Assembly: GCA_024742475.1 (NCBI GenBank)
Contig: JANSYI010000029.1
Span: 1 to 64,000, forward strand
Length of the DNA stretch: 64,000 nt
Reading direction: 5' to 3'
Source of the DNA: a bacterium
Lineage (GTDB): Bacteria; Myxococcota_A; Polyangia; Nannocystales; Nannocystaceae
The position numbers were made by a program, and so were the translations under genes. Positions 46,250 to 57,408 of the stretch are shown here, in pieces (the first letter of the stretch is position 1; the number at the start of each line of letters is the position of its first letter). Below the pieces are notes generated by a model. The model was not told where the DNA came from, ran no database searches, and saw nothing but the letters and a program-made list of their open reading frames with translations.

Positions 46250-46789
46250 CTACTTGTGCTTGGCGTTGTACTTCTTGATCACCGCGCCGGTGATGTCGAA
46301 GGCGTCCTTGGCGTAGATGACCGTCATCTGGTCGCGGACGAGCACCAGGTCGACGCCGTCGGACTTGGCCATGTCGGAGACGATGCTCTGGGCGTTGCGG
46401 TACATCTTCTCGAGCAGCTTGTTGTGTTGCTCGCCAAGTTCCTGCTCGAGCGCGTAGAGCATGCTCTGAAGCTCCATCGACTCGCGCTGCAACTTCTCCT
46501 GGGCCTCCATGAGCGACTGCCCGGACATGCCCTCGAGCTTGGCGGCGTCGGCCTCGAGCTTCTTGCGCTTCTTGTCCAGCTTGCCCTGCTTGGCCTTGGA
46601 GCTGGACTCGAGCTCCTTGCGAGCGCGCTTGCCCGCGGTGGTCTCGTTGAGTACGCGCTGCATGTCGACCATGGCGATCTTCTTGACCGCGGGGACTTCG
46701 GCGCGGGCCTCGGACAGAGGCGCGAGCGCCACGATGCCTCCCATGGACAGGGCAGCAGCGACGGTGAGGGACTTGATGATTCGGGACAT
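46250..46789 (-). CDS. skp: Skp/OmpH-family periplasmic chaperone, copy 2
   Basis: 179 residues from an ATG with AGGAG six bases upstream. Signal peptide (SLTVAAALSMGGIVALAPLS). Then KKIAMVDMQRVLNETTAGKR, the strand and start of the tentacle, and a long coiled coil of Lys/Glu/Leu/Gln (about residues 60-135), returning to SDGVDLVLVRDQMTVIYAKD. This is the Skp jellyfish chaperone pattern that carries unfolded outer-membrane proteins to BamA. It is a paralogue of the next gene upstream, and both are 179 residues. Confidence 0.88.
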   Translation of the reverse strand: MSRIIKSLTVAAALSMGGIVALAPLSEARAEVPAVKKIAMVDMQRVLNETTAGKRARKELESSSKAKQGKLDKKRKKLEADAAKLEGMSGQSLMEAQEKLQRESMELQSMLYALEQELGEQHNKLLEKMYRNAQSIVSDMAKSDGVDLVLVRDQMTVIYAKDAFDITGAVIKKYNAKHK

Positions 46790-46809
46790 GTCGGACTCCT
46801 GCTGCGGCA

Positions 46810-47349
46810 TCACTTGGCGTGCTGCTTGTCGTAGCGGACGATGATTCGGTTGGTGAGGTCGAGCTTGGGCGTGGCGTAGAGCACGGTGAGTTCGGAGCGA
46901 ACGAGCACGACCTGCACGTTCTCTTCGAGCGCGACCTGCTTCACGATGGCCGAGACCTTGTTGTAGATCTTCTCGGTGAGGAGGGCCTCTTTGTTGACGA
47001 CCTCCTCCTGCAGCTGCATGGAGAGCTGCTCGAGCTCGGCTTGCGAGCGCATGAGTTCTTTTTGGCGCTTGATGAGCTCGGCCTCCGAGAGCATGCTCGC
47101 CTTGGCCTGCAGGTCACGGAAGCTGGACTCGAGCTTCTTGGCCTTGGCCTCGAGCTTGGCCTGGCCCTTGGCGAAGGTCTTCTCGAGGTCCTTCTTCGCC
47201 TTGCGACCCTCCTTGGTCTCCATCAGGCAGCGCTGAACGTCGACGATGGCGATCTTCTCGAGTTTGGGGACTGCCGCCTGGGCGGTGGCCGCCGGGGCAG
47301 CGCCGGCGAACAGGGCGGTCGCCAGGCAGAGGGAGAGGGCTCGACGCAT
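46810..47349 (-). CDS. skp: Skp/OmpH-family periplasmic chaperone, copy 1
   Basis: 179 residues. Signal peptide (LCLATALFAGAAPAATAQAA), then LEKIAIVDVQRCLMETKEGR, a Lys/Glu/Leu-rich coiled coil (residues about 60-140, KKLESSFRDLQAKASMLSEA), and a closing strand NVQVVLVRSELTVLYATPKL. Same design as the downstream copy, from which it is separated by 20 bp. It has one Cys in the first strand. A promoter with TTGCCG and TAAGGT 17 bp apart lies just before the ATG. Confidence 0.88.
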   Translation of the reverse strand: MRRALSLCLATALFAGAAPAATAQAAVPKLEKIAIVDVQRCLMETKEGRKAKKDLEKTFAKGQAKLEAKAKKLESSFRDLQAKASMLSEAELIKRQKELMRSQAELEQLSMQLQEEVVNKEALLTEKIYNKVSAIVKQVALEENVQVVLVRSELTVLYATPKLDLTNRIIVRYDKQHAK

Positions 47350-47356
47350 GAGGGGC

Positions 47357-47385
47357 ACCTTAGTGGTTGGTCTACACGGCGGCAA
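47357..47385 (-). promoter_or_regulatory. Sigma-70-like promoter for the skp pair, leaderless
   Basis: On the minus strand TTGCCG (47380-47385), a 17-base spacer and TAAGGT (47357-47362), followed by seven bases and the ATG at 47349. Spacing is ideal, and the start of transcription falls at or next to the start codon. The best-formed promoter seen in the window. Confidence 0.6.
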
Positions 47386-48030
47386 GCGCCGGTGCGGATG
47401 GGACGGCCGCGGTTTGTGACGCATTCACGGGGTTTTGGGACGTACATGCGGATGCTCGCGCGTTCTCGGCGGCCGCGGCGAGGCAGGCGTCCCCACCTGC
47501 GGTGATCTGGAACACGTTGACCCAGGAAGCGCGGGCGAGCCTTGCCCCATGACGCCGTGCGAGCGCTGATCGGATCCCTGACCTTTCCGCCACGATGGTG
47601 GCCTGCCGCACGCCGGCGCCCCTCGAAACGCCGGCATCCGAAGGTCGCCGAGGTCTAGCTGCCCGACCAGGCCCGGCGGAGTGAGCTCGGTTTCGATAGG
47701 CGGCGGCTTCGAGCTTCGATGTGCACGTCGCTTCGTTGCGCGTAGGTTTCGAGCTTCGATGACAGCGGGGCTGTCCGCGCCTACGCGCTCCCTGGTCATG
47801 CTCGGCCGCCTCGCGGGGCGAGTCATCGGCGGACTGCTCCGCGGCAGTACGACTGCGAACGCCAAAGCTCGCTCGGCCCTGCGCGTGACCAGGGAACCCT
47901 CCGGCACGCGCGCCCCGCTTCTTTTCGCGGAGACTCCCTGGGGCGTTCCGGGGGCGACGGTTCTTCGTTCGATGACCAACCCGATCTCGACGTTCTGACC
48001 GACCAGTCCGGGCGGCGAGGAAGCTGGAGC
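47386..48030 (-). other. 645-bp stretch without supported gene, with degenerate repeats
   Basis: The only long open frames here are Pro/Ser/Arg-rich and overlap each other. ttcgagcttcgatg occurs twice 40 bp apart (47708-47721, 47748-47761). A 24-base segment, ctgaccgaccagtccgggcgg and its neighbours (47996-48019), resembles 47659-47682 at about 19 of 24 positions. No tRNA, promoter or hairpin with T tract was found. It may be decayed sequence left from an insertion between bamA and skp. Confidence 0.5.
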
Positions 48031-48447
48031 CTAGCCGCTGCCCAGATGTGCCCGCAGCAGTGCGGAGACGTCGTCCGGGTAGCTCCAGAACTCTCGATCG
48101 AGCTCGGAGAAGACGTCGGGATCCTCCGCCGACTCGGTCAACGCAAGCAACTGCGCCTGCCTCCGCTCCCGGTTCTGTAAGGGGCCCGCCGGTCCGAACA
48201 TCAAGCTCGACCGCTCGACGAGTTCCGCCATCCGCACCGCACCGACCACGCGTAGACCCGCGACCGCCTGCCGCCAGAGGTCTCCGGCGCTGTTGAAGTA
48301 GAACTGGTCGAACCCACCGTTGTTCACGTCCGCTTCCAACGCTCCAACCGCCACGAGCAGCTGGTCGCGCTCTGAAAGTTCGGAGAACCCAACGACCTCG
48401 CACCGCGTCCTCGCTCCGTCGATCTCTGCCGTGAGCTCCGCCTCCAT
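48031..48447 (-). CDS. DUF4375 (DMP19-type) protein
   Basis: 138 residues from the ATG at 48447, with GGGAGGT in front (an ATG three bases upstream is an alternative). The core VNNGGFDQFYFNSAGDLWRQ is the DUF4375 signature, and LSERDQLLVAVGALEADV before it and VGAVRMAELVERSS after it fit the family. Known members include a DNA-mimic protein of Neisseria and SMI1/SUKH-neighbour immunity-type proteins. It is acidic overall, which is consistent with mimicry but not proof. It stands alone between bamA and skp, with empty DNA downstream. Confidence 0.78.
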   Translation of the reverse strand: MEAELTAEIDGARTRCEVVGFSELSERDQLLVAVGALEADVNNGGFDQFYFNSAGDLWRQAVAGLRVVGAVRMAELVERSSLMFGPAGPLQNRERRQAQLLALTESAEDPDVFSELDREFWSYPDDVSALLRAHLGSG

Positions 48448-48621
48448 CATCGACCTCCCGGCATCTTGCCACCCCCGACGGGCCGTAGCGGACCTCGAGA
48501 CGAGGGCGCCGCCCTGCCCCACCCCGCTCCTTCAACGTGAGAACGAGCGGCCCGAAGGGACGCGCTCCTCCGAAAAGGAGAGCCCTGGATGGACAAAACC
48601 GCTTGCCCCTGAAGACAGTTG

Positions 48622-48640
48622 CTCACCCCAACGGGGTGAG
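48622..48640 (-). terminator. 8-bp hairpin downstream of bamA
   Basis: ctcacccc and ggggtgag flank a 3-base loop, 48 bp past the bamA stop. No T tract. Possible transcript end for the lol-bam group. Confidence 0.4.
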
Positions 48641-48687
48641 GGCGACGCAGGGGAGGCGTCGCTCGGCCTTCGCCCGAGCGAGCGACG

Positions 48688-51263
48688 CTAGAACGAGTTG
48701 CCGATCGAGAACTCGAACACGACCGGGTCGTCGGCGATCGGGTCGAACGCGGTGCCGCGCTGGCGATCGAGCGGGAAGCCCCATTCGAAGCGGAGTGGGC
48801 CGATCGGCGAGCGCCAGCGGAAGCCGAAGCCGACGGAGTAGCGGAGGTCGCGGAGGCGCCAGTTCTGACAGGGATCGGCCTTGGGCAGGTCGGAGGGGTT
48901 GAGCTGCTCGCAGAAGAGGGACTCGGTGTTGAAGGCGTTGCCGATGTCCGAGAAGATCACGCCCTTGATGTTGGCCGGCGGGATCATCATGAACTCGAGC
49001 TCGGTGTTGAGCGCGGTCAGCAGGTTGCCGCCAACCTCGTAGGGCGCGAGCGGTGCGGTGGGATCGGGCCCGCTGGCGACCTTGATCTTCGGCCCGAGGC
49101 TTCGCAGACGGAAGCCGCGGATCTCGCCTGCGCCGTAGATGCCCCCGGGGAAGTAGCGCTCGAAGATCGGCACGCCCTGCGCCTCGTAGCTGTGCACGTA
49201 GCCGACCTGCAGGCGGGTCTTGAAGACCAGCCAGGCGCGGAACTGCTGCTTGGAGCGGATGACGGGGAAGTAGAACCGCGAGTCGAGCGTGTAGCGGTTG
49301 AAGCGGTTCTGCGAGCCGGTGTACTGGCTGGCGAACTCGCCGCGCAGCTGGTGGAACTGGCCCGAGGTCGGGAAGAGGAAGTTGTCCCGGGTGTCGTACT
49401 GGATGCGAGCGGTGAGCGCCGAGGTGATGCCGTCGGCGAACAGGTTGCTGATCAGGAACTGGCGCGGGACCGTCACCAGCGAGCCCGGCGAGAACACGCC
49501 GCCGACCGAGCCGAACGAGCCGAAGCTGACGTTGACGTCCTCGAGGTTGTAGCCGACGAACAGCGTCAGGTCGCGGAGGATCGGATAACCCCAGCTGACC
49601 CGGAAGCCCGTGCTGCGCCGCTGGAAGCTCGGGAAGATGTTCTGCGAGTTGAAGACGTTGAACAGGAAGTTCCAGCGGCTGTCGAGGAAGTACCGCGTGA
49701 AGTACGAGAGGTTGAACAGCCGGCGCAGGCTCGACAGCTGGGCAACGACCTGGACGGTGGCGCCGCGACCGAGGAAGTTGTCGTAGGCGACCTGCCCTTG
49801 CAGGACGAAGTTCTCGATGGTGGAGAAGCCGGCGCCGACCTGGAACGTGCCGGTGAGCTGCTCGACCACCTCGACGTTGACGACGATCTTGTTGTCGGCC
49901 GACCCGCGCGAGGTGGAGATGTTGACCTGGGAGAAGTAGCCCAGGCGAAGCACCCGGAACTCCGAGCCCTCTTTCTTGGACTCGGAGTAGAGGTCGCCCT
50001 CGGCGAACTCCATCTCGCGGCGGATGACCTTCTCGGCGGTCTTCTCGTTGCCCGTGATGTCGATGCGCTCGATGTAGACCAGCGGGCCCTTTTGGACCTC
50101 GTACGTCATGTACAGCAGGAGCTTCTCGGGGTCCTGCCGGGAGTTGGGGATGACGTTGACGTACGCGTGGCCCGAGTCCTTGTAGCGGCGCTCGATCGCC
50201 TCGCGGATCGTCTGAATCTTGCCCGTGGACGCCACGTCGCCGACGGAGAGCTGCGGGTCGATCTGCCGCTGCAGCATCTCCTCGGTGTACAGCTCCTTCT
50301 CGCCGGCCTGCAGGGCCTCCTTGGCGCGGATCTGACCGATGCGGAACTGCGGGCCCTCGTCGACGGGGATCGTCAGGTAGACGAAGCGACGGTCGGCCGA
50401 GAGCGACAGCTCCGGGTCCTTGATCGCCGGGTTGAGGTAGCCGTGGTCGCCGTAGAAGCTGCGAAGGAACGCGTAGTCCTGCTGGAACTGCTCGCGGTTG
50501 AAGAAGCCCCCGGCCCGCTTCGCGACGACGGCGATGTAGCCACCCACGCGGGTGGAGATGTTCTTGCGCAGCTCGGCGTCGGAGAACGCCTTGTTGCCCA
50601 CGAAGTCGATCTGCCGAACGATGACCTCGGTGGACTCGGTGATGACGATGGCCAGGTCGACCTTGCCGGGCTCGTCGGGCACCGGACGAAGCTCGTAGCT
50701 CACCTCGGCCAAGAAGAAGCCGCTGGCGGTGTAGAGCGCTTTGATCTTCTCGATGTTCTCGGCCACCTTGCCGAGATCGAGGACCTCGTTCTTCTCGAGG
50801 TCGAGTTCCTCGTTGATGTCGTCGAGTTTGATCTCGTCGTTGCCCTCGACGATGATCTTGCGAACGCTGGGTCGCTCGACGACGACGTAGGTCAGCACCA
50901 CGCCGCGGGGGAGCAACTCGCCCTCGACGCGAACGTCCTCGAAGTAGCCCAGCGCCCAGAGGCGCTTGAGGTCCGTCGCGAGCTTGCGCTGGCTGACCAG
51001 CTCGCCCACGTTGCTGTCGAGCTCGAGCAGCATGGCCTCGGACTCGACGCGGCGGTTGCCTTCGAAGCGGACCTCGACGATCGGTTGGCCGTAGACGTCG
51101 TCGCCAACGCCCTGGGCGATGGTCTGAAGCAGCGCGGCGTACTGCGTGGCGGCCGTGGGCACGCGCGCCTGTGCGCTCGTGGGCCGCACCATCCACAGCA
51201 GCGCGACGGCGCACAGGAGGCGGGCCAGTCGAAGAACGACACGGCGGGAGACGGCGCGCGACA

Positions 51264-51267
<4 letters not shown>
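48688..51267 (-). CDS. bamA: Outer membrane protein assembly factor BamA
   Basis: 859 residues, slightly longer than E. coli BamA. Signal peptide LLCAVALLWMVRPTSAQA. POTRA domains follow (IVEVRFEGNRRVESEAMLLE, VRKIIVEGNDEIKLDDINEE, VRQIDFVGNKAFSDAELRKN, later YIERIDITGNEKTAEKVIRR), five by my count. The barrel holds the lid-lock motif EIRGFRLRSLGP and ends in FEFSIGNSF with the terminal Phe. It folds beta-barrel proteins into the outer membrane. The start ATG overlaps the lolD stop as ATGA (51264-51267). Confidence 0.96.
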
Positions 51268-52049
<782 letters not shown>

Positions 52050-52274
52050 GGTGCGGGGGCGAAGGGGCGGAGAAACGCCGGTCAAAGCCGGATTTCCCCA
52101 GGGAAAAGCCGCGGCAGCGTACGCCGCCGCGCTTCACGGTGTCAACGCGCGTGGGGACGGTTGAGCAGGGGGTGGTGACACGCGCTACGGCCCGCGTCGA
52201 GCCGGCGCCAAACGGCCCACAAAATGTCCACAAAGAGGCGCCATGATGGTCTGACGACGCTGCACGGGCGGTGC

Positions 52275-54311
52275 TCAGTGGTCGCCTTGGCGAAGCGCGT
52301 CGACGGGCCGCAGACGTGAGGCGACGAGGGCTGGGTAGATGCTCGACATGCAGACGATCACCAGCGCGGCGATCCCGACCAGCGCGACCTCGAGGGGGTT
52401 GACCACGACCGGGAGTTTCTCGATGTAGTAGACGTTCTCGTTGAGCGGCAGGCCGTAGGTGTCGAGCGCCCAGCACAGGCCCAAGCCCATGCCGATGCCG
52501 CCGAAGCTGCCGAGCAGCCCGACGACGAGGCCCTCGGCGACGAACACCCGCATGATGCCGTTGTCGCTGGTGCCCATCGCCTTGAGGATGGCGATCTCCT
52601 TGCTCTTCTCCATCACGCTCATGAGGTTGGAGGCCAGGATGCCGAAGCTCGCCACCAACACGACGAACAGCAGCGCGATGAACATGGCGACCTTCTCGAG
52701 GAACATCGCCGAGAACAGGTTGCGGTTGAGGTCACGCCAGTCCTCGACGATGAGGTCGTCGCGGCCGAGCTCGGCCACGATGCGCAGCGCCTCGGCCTTG
52801 CCCTCGTCGATCGCCTCGACGTCGACGAGCTTGACCTCGACCCCGGTGACCTTGTCGCCGGTGAGCAAGAACCGCTGCACGGTGGGCAGCGGCGCGTAGA
52901 CGTTCTTGCGATCGTACTCGTACATGCCCGAGTAGAAGACCCCCCCGACCTTGGCGGCGAGTTGCCCGGGGACCTGCCCGGCGGGCGTGATGCGACCCAC
53001 GGGGGTGATCAGCTGCACGCTGGCGCCCAGCCGCACGCCGAGCTCCATCGACAGCTCGCGCCCGATGAGGATCGGGTTGCGGGCGCCCTCGATCGCCAGA
53101 CCGGTCTCGGCGAGCAGCGGCGAGACCTCGGTCTCCTCGGGTTGCGCGGGGTCGGGGTACGCGTCGGGCTCGGGGTTTGGCTGCTCCGGGTCTGCGCCGA
53201 GCTCCTCGACCGGGTCCTCCCAGCCGTCGCTCCCCACGGAGTCCTTCACCGCGGGACGTTCGAGGCGCTCGCTGACCGAGGGGATGTCGCCCAGCAACGC
53301 CGAGCGAGCCTCGTCCGAGGGCGACTTGGCCGACGGGGGGGCCTTGCCCGACGGCGACTCCAGCTCTTCGATGGGATCTTCCCAGCCGTCCGCGTCGTCT
53401 CGGAGCGACTCGAGGCTGGGCAGCGGCTTGGGACGGGGGAGCTTGTTGGACGGGGCCTTCTTCTCGCCCAAGCCCGCCGCGCCGAGGTTGAGCTCGTCGT
53501 TGCGCTCGTCTTCGCGGACGCGCTCGACCTTGGCGTTCTTCTTGCGCTCCTCCTCCAGATGGCGCAGCCGATATGGCGTGCCCGGTTCGATCACGCCGAA
53601 CGGGTCGGCGGCGGGGATCGACTCGGGGCTGGAGAGGTAGTCGTACTGCCCCTCCTCGATGAGCTCGGGCAGGTTCGAGACCTCGGTCTGCCGAGAGGGC
53701 ACGATGCCCGAGAGCAGCGCACCTTGGCGGTTGAGCCCCGAGCGGACCATGATCTCGCCTTCGAGATACGGGCTGGCCCCTGCGATGCCCTCGCCGCCCG
53801 AGAGCGCGTCGGCCAGCGCGGTGTAGTCGCCGAATGGCTTGCCGTCCTCTCTGCTGACCCGGATGTGCGCTTTTTGGTTGAGGATCTTGTCGCGCAGGTC
53901 CCCCTCGAGGCCGCTCATGAGGCTGAGCACGACGACCAGCGCCATGCAGCCGAGCAGCACGGACATCGTGATGACCGTGGGCAGCAGGTTGAAGGACCGG
54001 GCGAGCAACCCGAAGATCAGGGACATGACCCCCAAGATGAGGGTGAGCGCGCCGAAGGTGCCGTACCACTGCTCGACCGGCGTGGGCTGCATCTCGGGCT
54101 GAATCGGACCGAAGGGGCCGTCGATGACCGGCGGCGGCGGACTCGAGAGCGTGCTGGCATACAGCGCCAGCCCCCCGCCGATGAGGATCAGGTAGACCGA
54201 AGTGAACAGGAGCGGACGGACCCACGCCGGCCGGTCATCGCCGCTGCGAAGGTGTCGCCAGGCGATGAGCCAGTCGATGGCGTGAAACGCCATGAGTCCG
54301 CGTCCGATCAC
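52275..54311 (-). CDS. LolC/LolE-type lipoprotein-release permease with a long acidic insert
   Basis: 678 residues from a GTG that overlaps the prfB stop (an ATG at 54293 is an alternative). Two N-terminal membrane segments (PLLFTSVYLILIGGGLALYA, TFGALTLILGVMSLIFGLLA, then SVLLGCMALVVVLSLMSGLEG) and three at the end (IALLFVVLVASFGILASNLM and others) match the FtsX-like LolC/E type. The periplasmic domain is enlarged by about 160 residues, Pro/Glu/Ser-rich, with two copies of DGWEDP[IV]EEL. LolC and LolE are not told apart from one gene. Likely the partner of LolD. Confidence 0.85.
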   Translation of the reverse strand: MIGRGLMAFHAIDWLIAWRHLRSGDDRPAWVRPLLFTSVYLILIGGGLALYASTLSSPPPPVIDGPFGPIQPEMQPTPVEQWYGTFGALTLILGVMSLIFGLLARSFNLLPTVITMSVLLGCMALVVVLSLMSGLEGDLRDKILNQKAHIRVSREDGKPFGDYTALADALSGGEGIAGASPYLEGEIMVRSGLNRQGALLSGIVPSRQTEVSNLPELIEEGQYDYLSSPESIPAADPFGVIEPGTPYRLRHLEEERKKNAKVERVREDERNDELNLGAAGLGEKKAPSNKLPRPKPLPSLESLRDDADGWEDPIEELESPSGKAPPSAKSPSDEARSALLGDIPSVSERLERPAVKDSVGSDGWEDPVEELGADPEQPNPEPDAYPDPAQPEETEVSPLLAETGLAIEGARNPILIGRELSMELGVRLGASVQLITPVGRITPAGQVPGQLAAKVGGVFYSGMYEYDRKNVYAPLPTVQRFLLTGDKVTGVEVKLVDVEAIDEGKAEALRIVAELGRDDLIVEDWRDLNRNLFSAMFLEKVAMFIALLFVVLVASFGILASNLMSVMEKSKEIAILKAMGTSDNGIMRVFVAEGLVVGLLGSFGGIGMGLGLCWALDTYGLPLNENVYYIEKLPVVVNPLEVALVGIAALVIVCMSSIYPALVASRLRPVDALRQGDH

Positions 54312-55499
54312 GTCGTGGCGTCCTCTGCGTCGGCGTCGACGTCGGCACCGCTTCCGCTGGGTGCCCCGTGCTGCAGCAGGAACGACTCGATGAAGCTATC
54401 GAACTCGCCGTCGAGCACCGCGTCGACGTTGCTGACCTTCAGACCCGTGCGGTGGTCGGTGACCTGACGGTAGGGGTGAATGACGTAGGAGCGGATCTGG
54501 CTGCCCCACTCGATCGCCTTCTTGTCCCCGGCCAACGCCGCGCGCTTCTCCTCGCGCTTCTGCTCCTCGACCGCCCATAGGCGCGCCTTGAGCATGCGCT
54601 CTGCCGTGGCGCGGTTCTTGTGCTGTGACCGCTCAGCCTGGCAGGCGACGACGATGCCCGTGGGTAGGTGCGTGAGCCGGACGGCGGAGTCGGTCTTGTT
54701 GACGTGCTGACCGCCCTTGCCCGACGAACGATACGTGTCCTCGCGGATCTCGGTGCGGTCGAGCTCGATCTCGATGTCCTCCTCACCGAGATCGGGCATC
54801 ACCATCACGCTCGCGAACCCGGTCTGGCGACGCGCCTGGGCGTCGAACGGAGAGATCCGCACCAAACGATGCACCCCGATCTCGGAGCGAAGGTAGCCGT
54901 AGGCGTACTCACCGCGCAGCTCGATCTCGGCCCCGCGAATGCCCGCCTGCTCGCCCTCGTTGTACGAGAGCACGGTGACCTTCATGCCGTGGCGCTCGCC
55001 CCAGCGCATGTACATGCGCAGCAGCATCTCGGCCCAGTCTTGGCTGTCGACCCCGCCGGCGCCCGCGTTGACGCTGAGGATCGCCCCGCGGTCGTCGTGC
55101 GCTCCCGAGAGCATGCGACGAAACTCGAGCTTGCCGACCAGGCCATCGCAGCGCTGCAGCTGCCCCCACGCCTCGGCGATCGAGTCTTCGTCGCTCTCCT
55201 CGCGGGCCATCTCGTAGAGCTCTCCGCCCTCTTCGAGCACCTTCGTGGCCTCGTCGATGGAGCCGACGATCTGCTTGATGCCGGCCTGCTCCCGCACGAC
55301 GACCTGGGCGGCCTCGGCGTCATCCCAGAAGTCGGCCTCGGCCGTCTGGGCTTCTATTTCTTCGAGTCGCTCGACCTTGCGAGCGTAGTCAAAGATGCCT
55401 CCGCAGCTCGTCCAGGCGCTCGGTGAGCCGCGCCATGAGGTCCACGACCTTGGCGTGTTCGATCGACTGCTGCGTCTGTGGGGTGGCGTTGTCGCTCAT
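54308..55499 (-). CDS. prfB: Peptide chain release factor 2 with programmed +1 frameshift
   Basis: Coding is 55499-55392 joined to 55390-54308, the T at 55391 skipped; 396 residues. The first 36 codons (MSDNATPQTQQSIEHAKVVD ... DELRRHL) end at TGA after CTT. An in-phase GGAGG five bases before CTT mimics the E. coli prfB site. After the shift come DYARKVERLEEIEAQTAEAD and FWDDAEAAQVVVREQ, the RF2 core, SPFD in RISPFDAQARRQTGF, and GGQ in SSGKGGQHVNKTDSAV. It releases peptides at UGA and UAA. RF2 autoregulation by the UGA is known. Tail beyond HGAPSG is acidic. Confidence 0.96.
55388..55403 (-). promoter_or_regulatory. Programmed +1 frameshift site of prfB
   Basis: Coding strand CGG AGG CAT CTT TGA C: a Shine-Dalgarno-like GGAGG (55398-55402) three bases before CTT, then UGA followed by C. 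This is the same geometry as the classical prfB site, where slow termination at UGA lets the ribosome slip by one base. Confidence 0.95.
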
Positions 55500-55522
55500 G
55501 ATGAATCCGTTGCAGAGGTGCC

Positions 55523-56911
<1,389 letters not shown>

Positions 56912-56962
56912 GGGGCTTGCCGAGTCGGTTCCGTATCACGTTTTCGGCACCGACGTACCGCG

Positions 56963-57319
56963 TCAGCCCACCAGCCGCACGACGAACTGGAGCACCGTCA
57001 GCGCGATACCGGCCCACACCGCGGTCTTGATGCCGTCGAACTCGACCCCGTCGGTCACCCGAGAGATGCCCAGCAGCAGCCCGATGTTGACCAGCGACTG
57101 GATGATGAACGCCCCCAGGGGGCCCAAGAGCGCGATGGGGAAGAAGATGAGGGTCAGGACCGTGAGCAGAACCTTGCCCAGCAGGACGCTCAGCGCGCCG
57201 CCGACCGCCCCCGATTGCAGGGCGCTCGAGGTCCCCCGCACCCGCATGCCGGAGAACACCATCGGCAGGAACAAGATCCCGACGGCAAACGCGACGATCG
57301 ATGCGATGAGCTGAACCAT
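56963..57319 (-). CDS. Membrane protein, holin-4 / phage_holin-like family
   Basis: 118 residues with four hydrophobic segments: LIASIVAFAVGILFLPMVFS, ALSVLLGKVLLTVLTLIFFP, LGAFIIQSLVNIGLLLGISR and AVWAGIALTVLQFVVRLVG. It resembles small four-pass proteins annotated as phage holin family IV or Mycobacterium-type membrane proteins, though it is not phage-linked here. Start ATG 57319. A GTG two codons upstream is also possible. It sits between purC and purF, 51 bp before the latter, so likely in the same transcript. Confidence 0.7.
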   Translation of the reverse strand: MVQLIASIVAFAVGILFLPMVFSGMRVRGTSSALQSGAVGGALSVLLGKVLLTVLTLIFFPIALLGPLGAFIIQSLVNIGLLLGISRVTDGVEFDGIKTAVWAGIALTVLQFVVRLVG

Positions 57320-57408
57320 GGGCACCGCAACTCTAGCGCGCCGCGGTGCATTCCCGCGCGGGTGTGCCGTTTCGGCAAGTGCGCTGCCCCACTGGGTCCC
57401 CCGCCGGC

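Noticed and set aside
47425..47979. Minus-strand open frame of about 184 codons in the gap before skp
   Set aside because: Pro/Ser/Arg-rich, no start signal, built partly from the degenerate repeats. Not supported as a gene.
52220..52245. DnaA-box-like TTTGTGGACA near lolD
   Set aside because: Mismatches the consensus, only one weak pair, and no other origin features.
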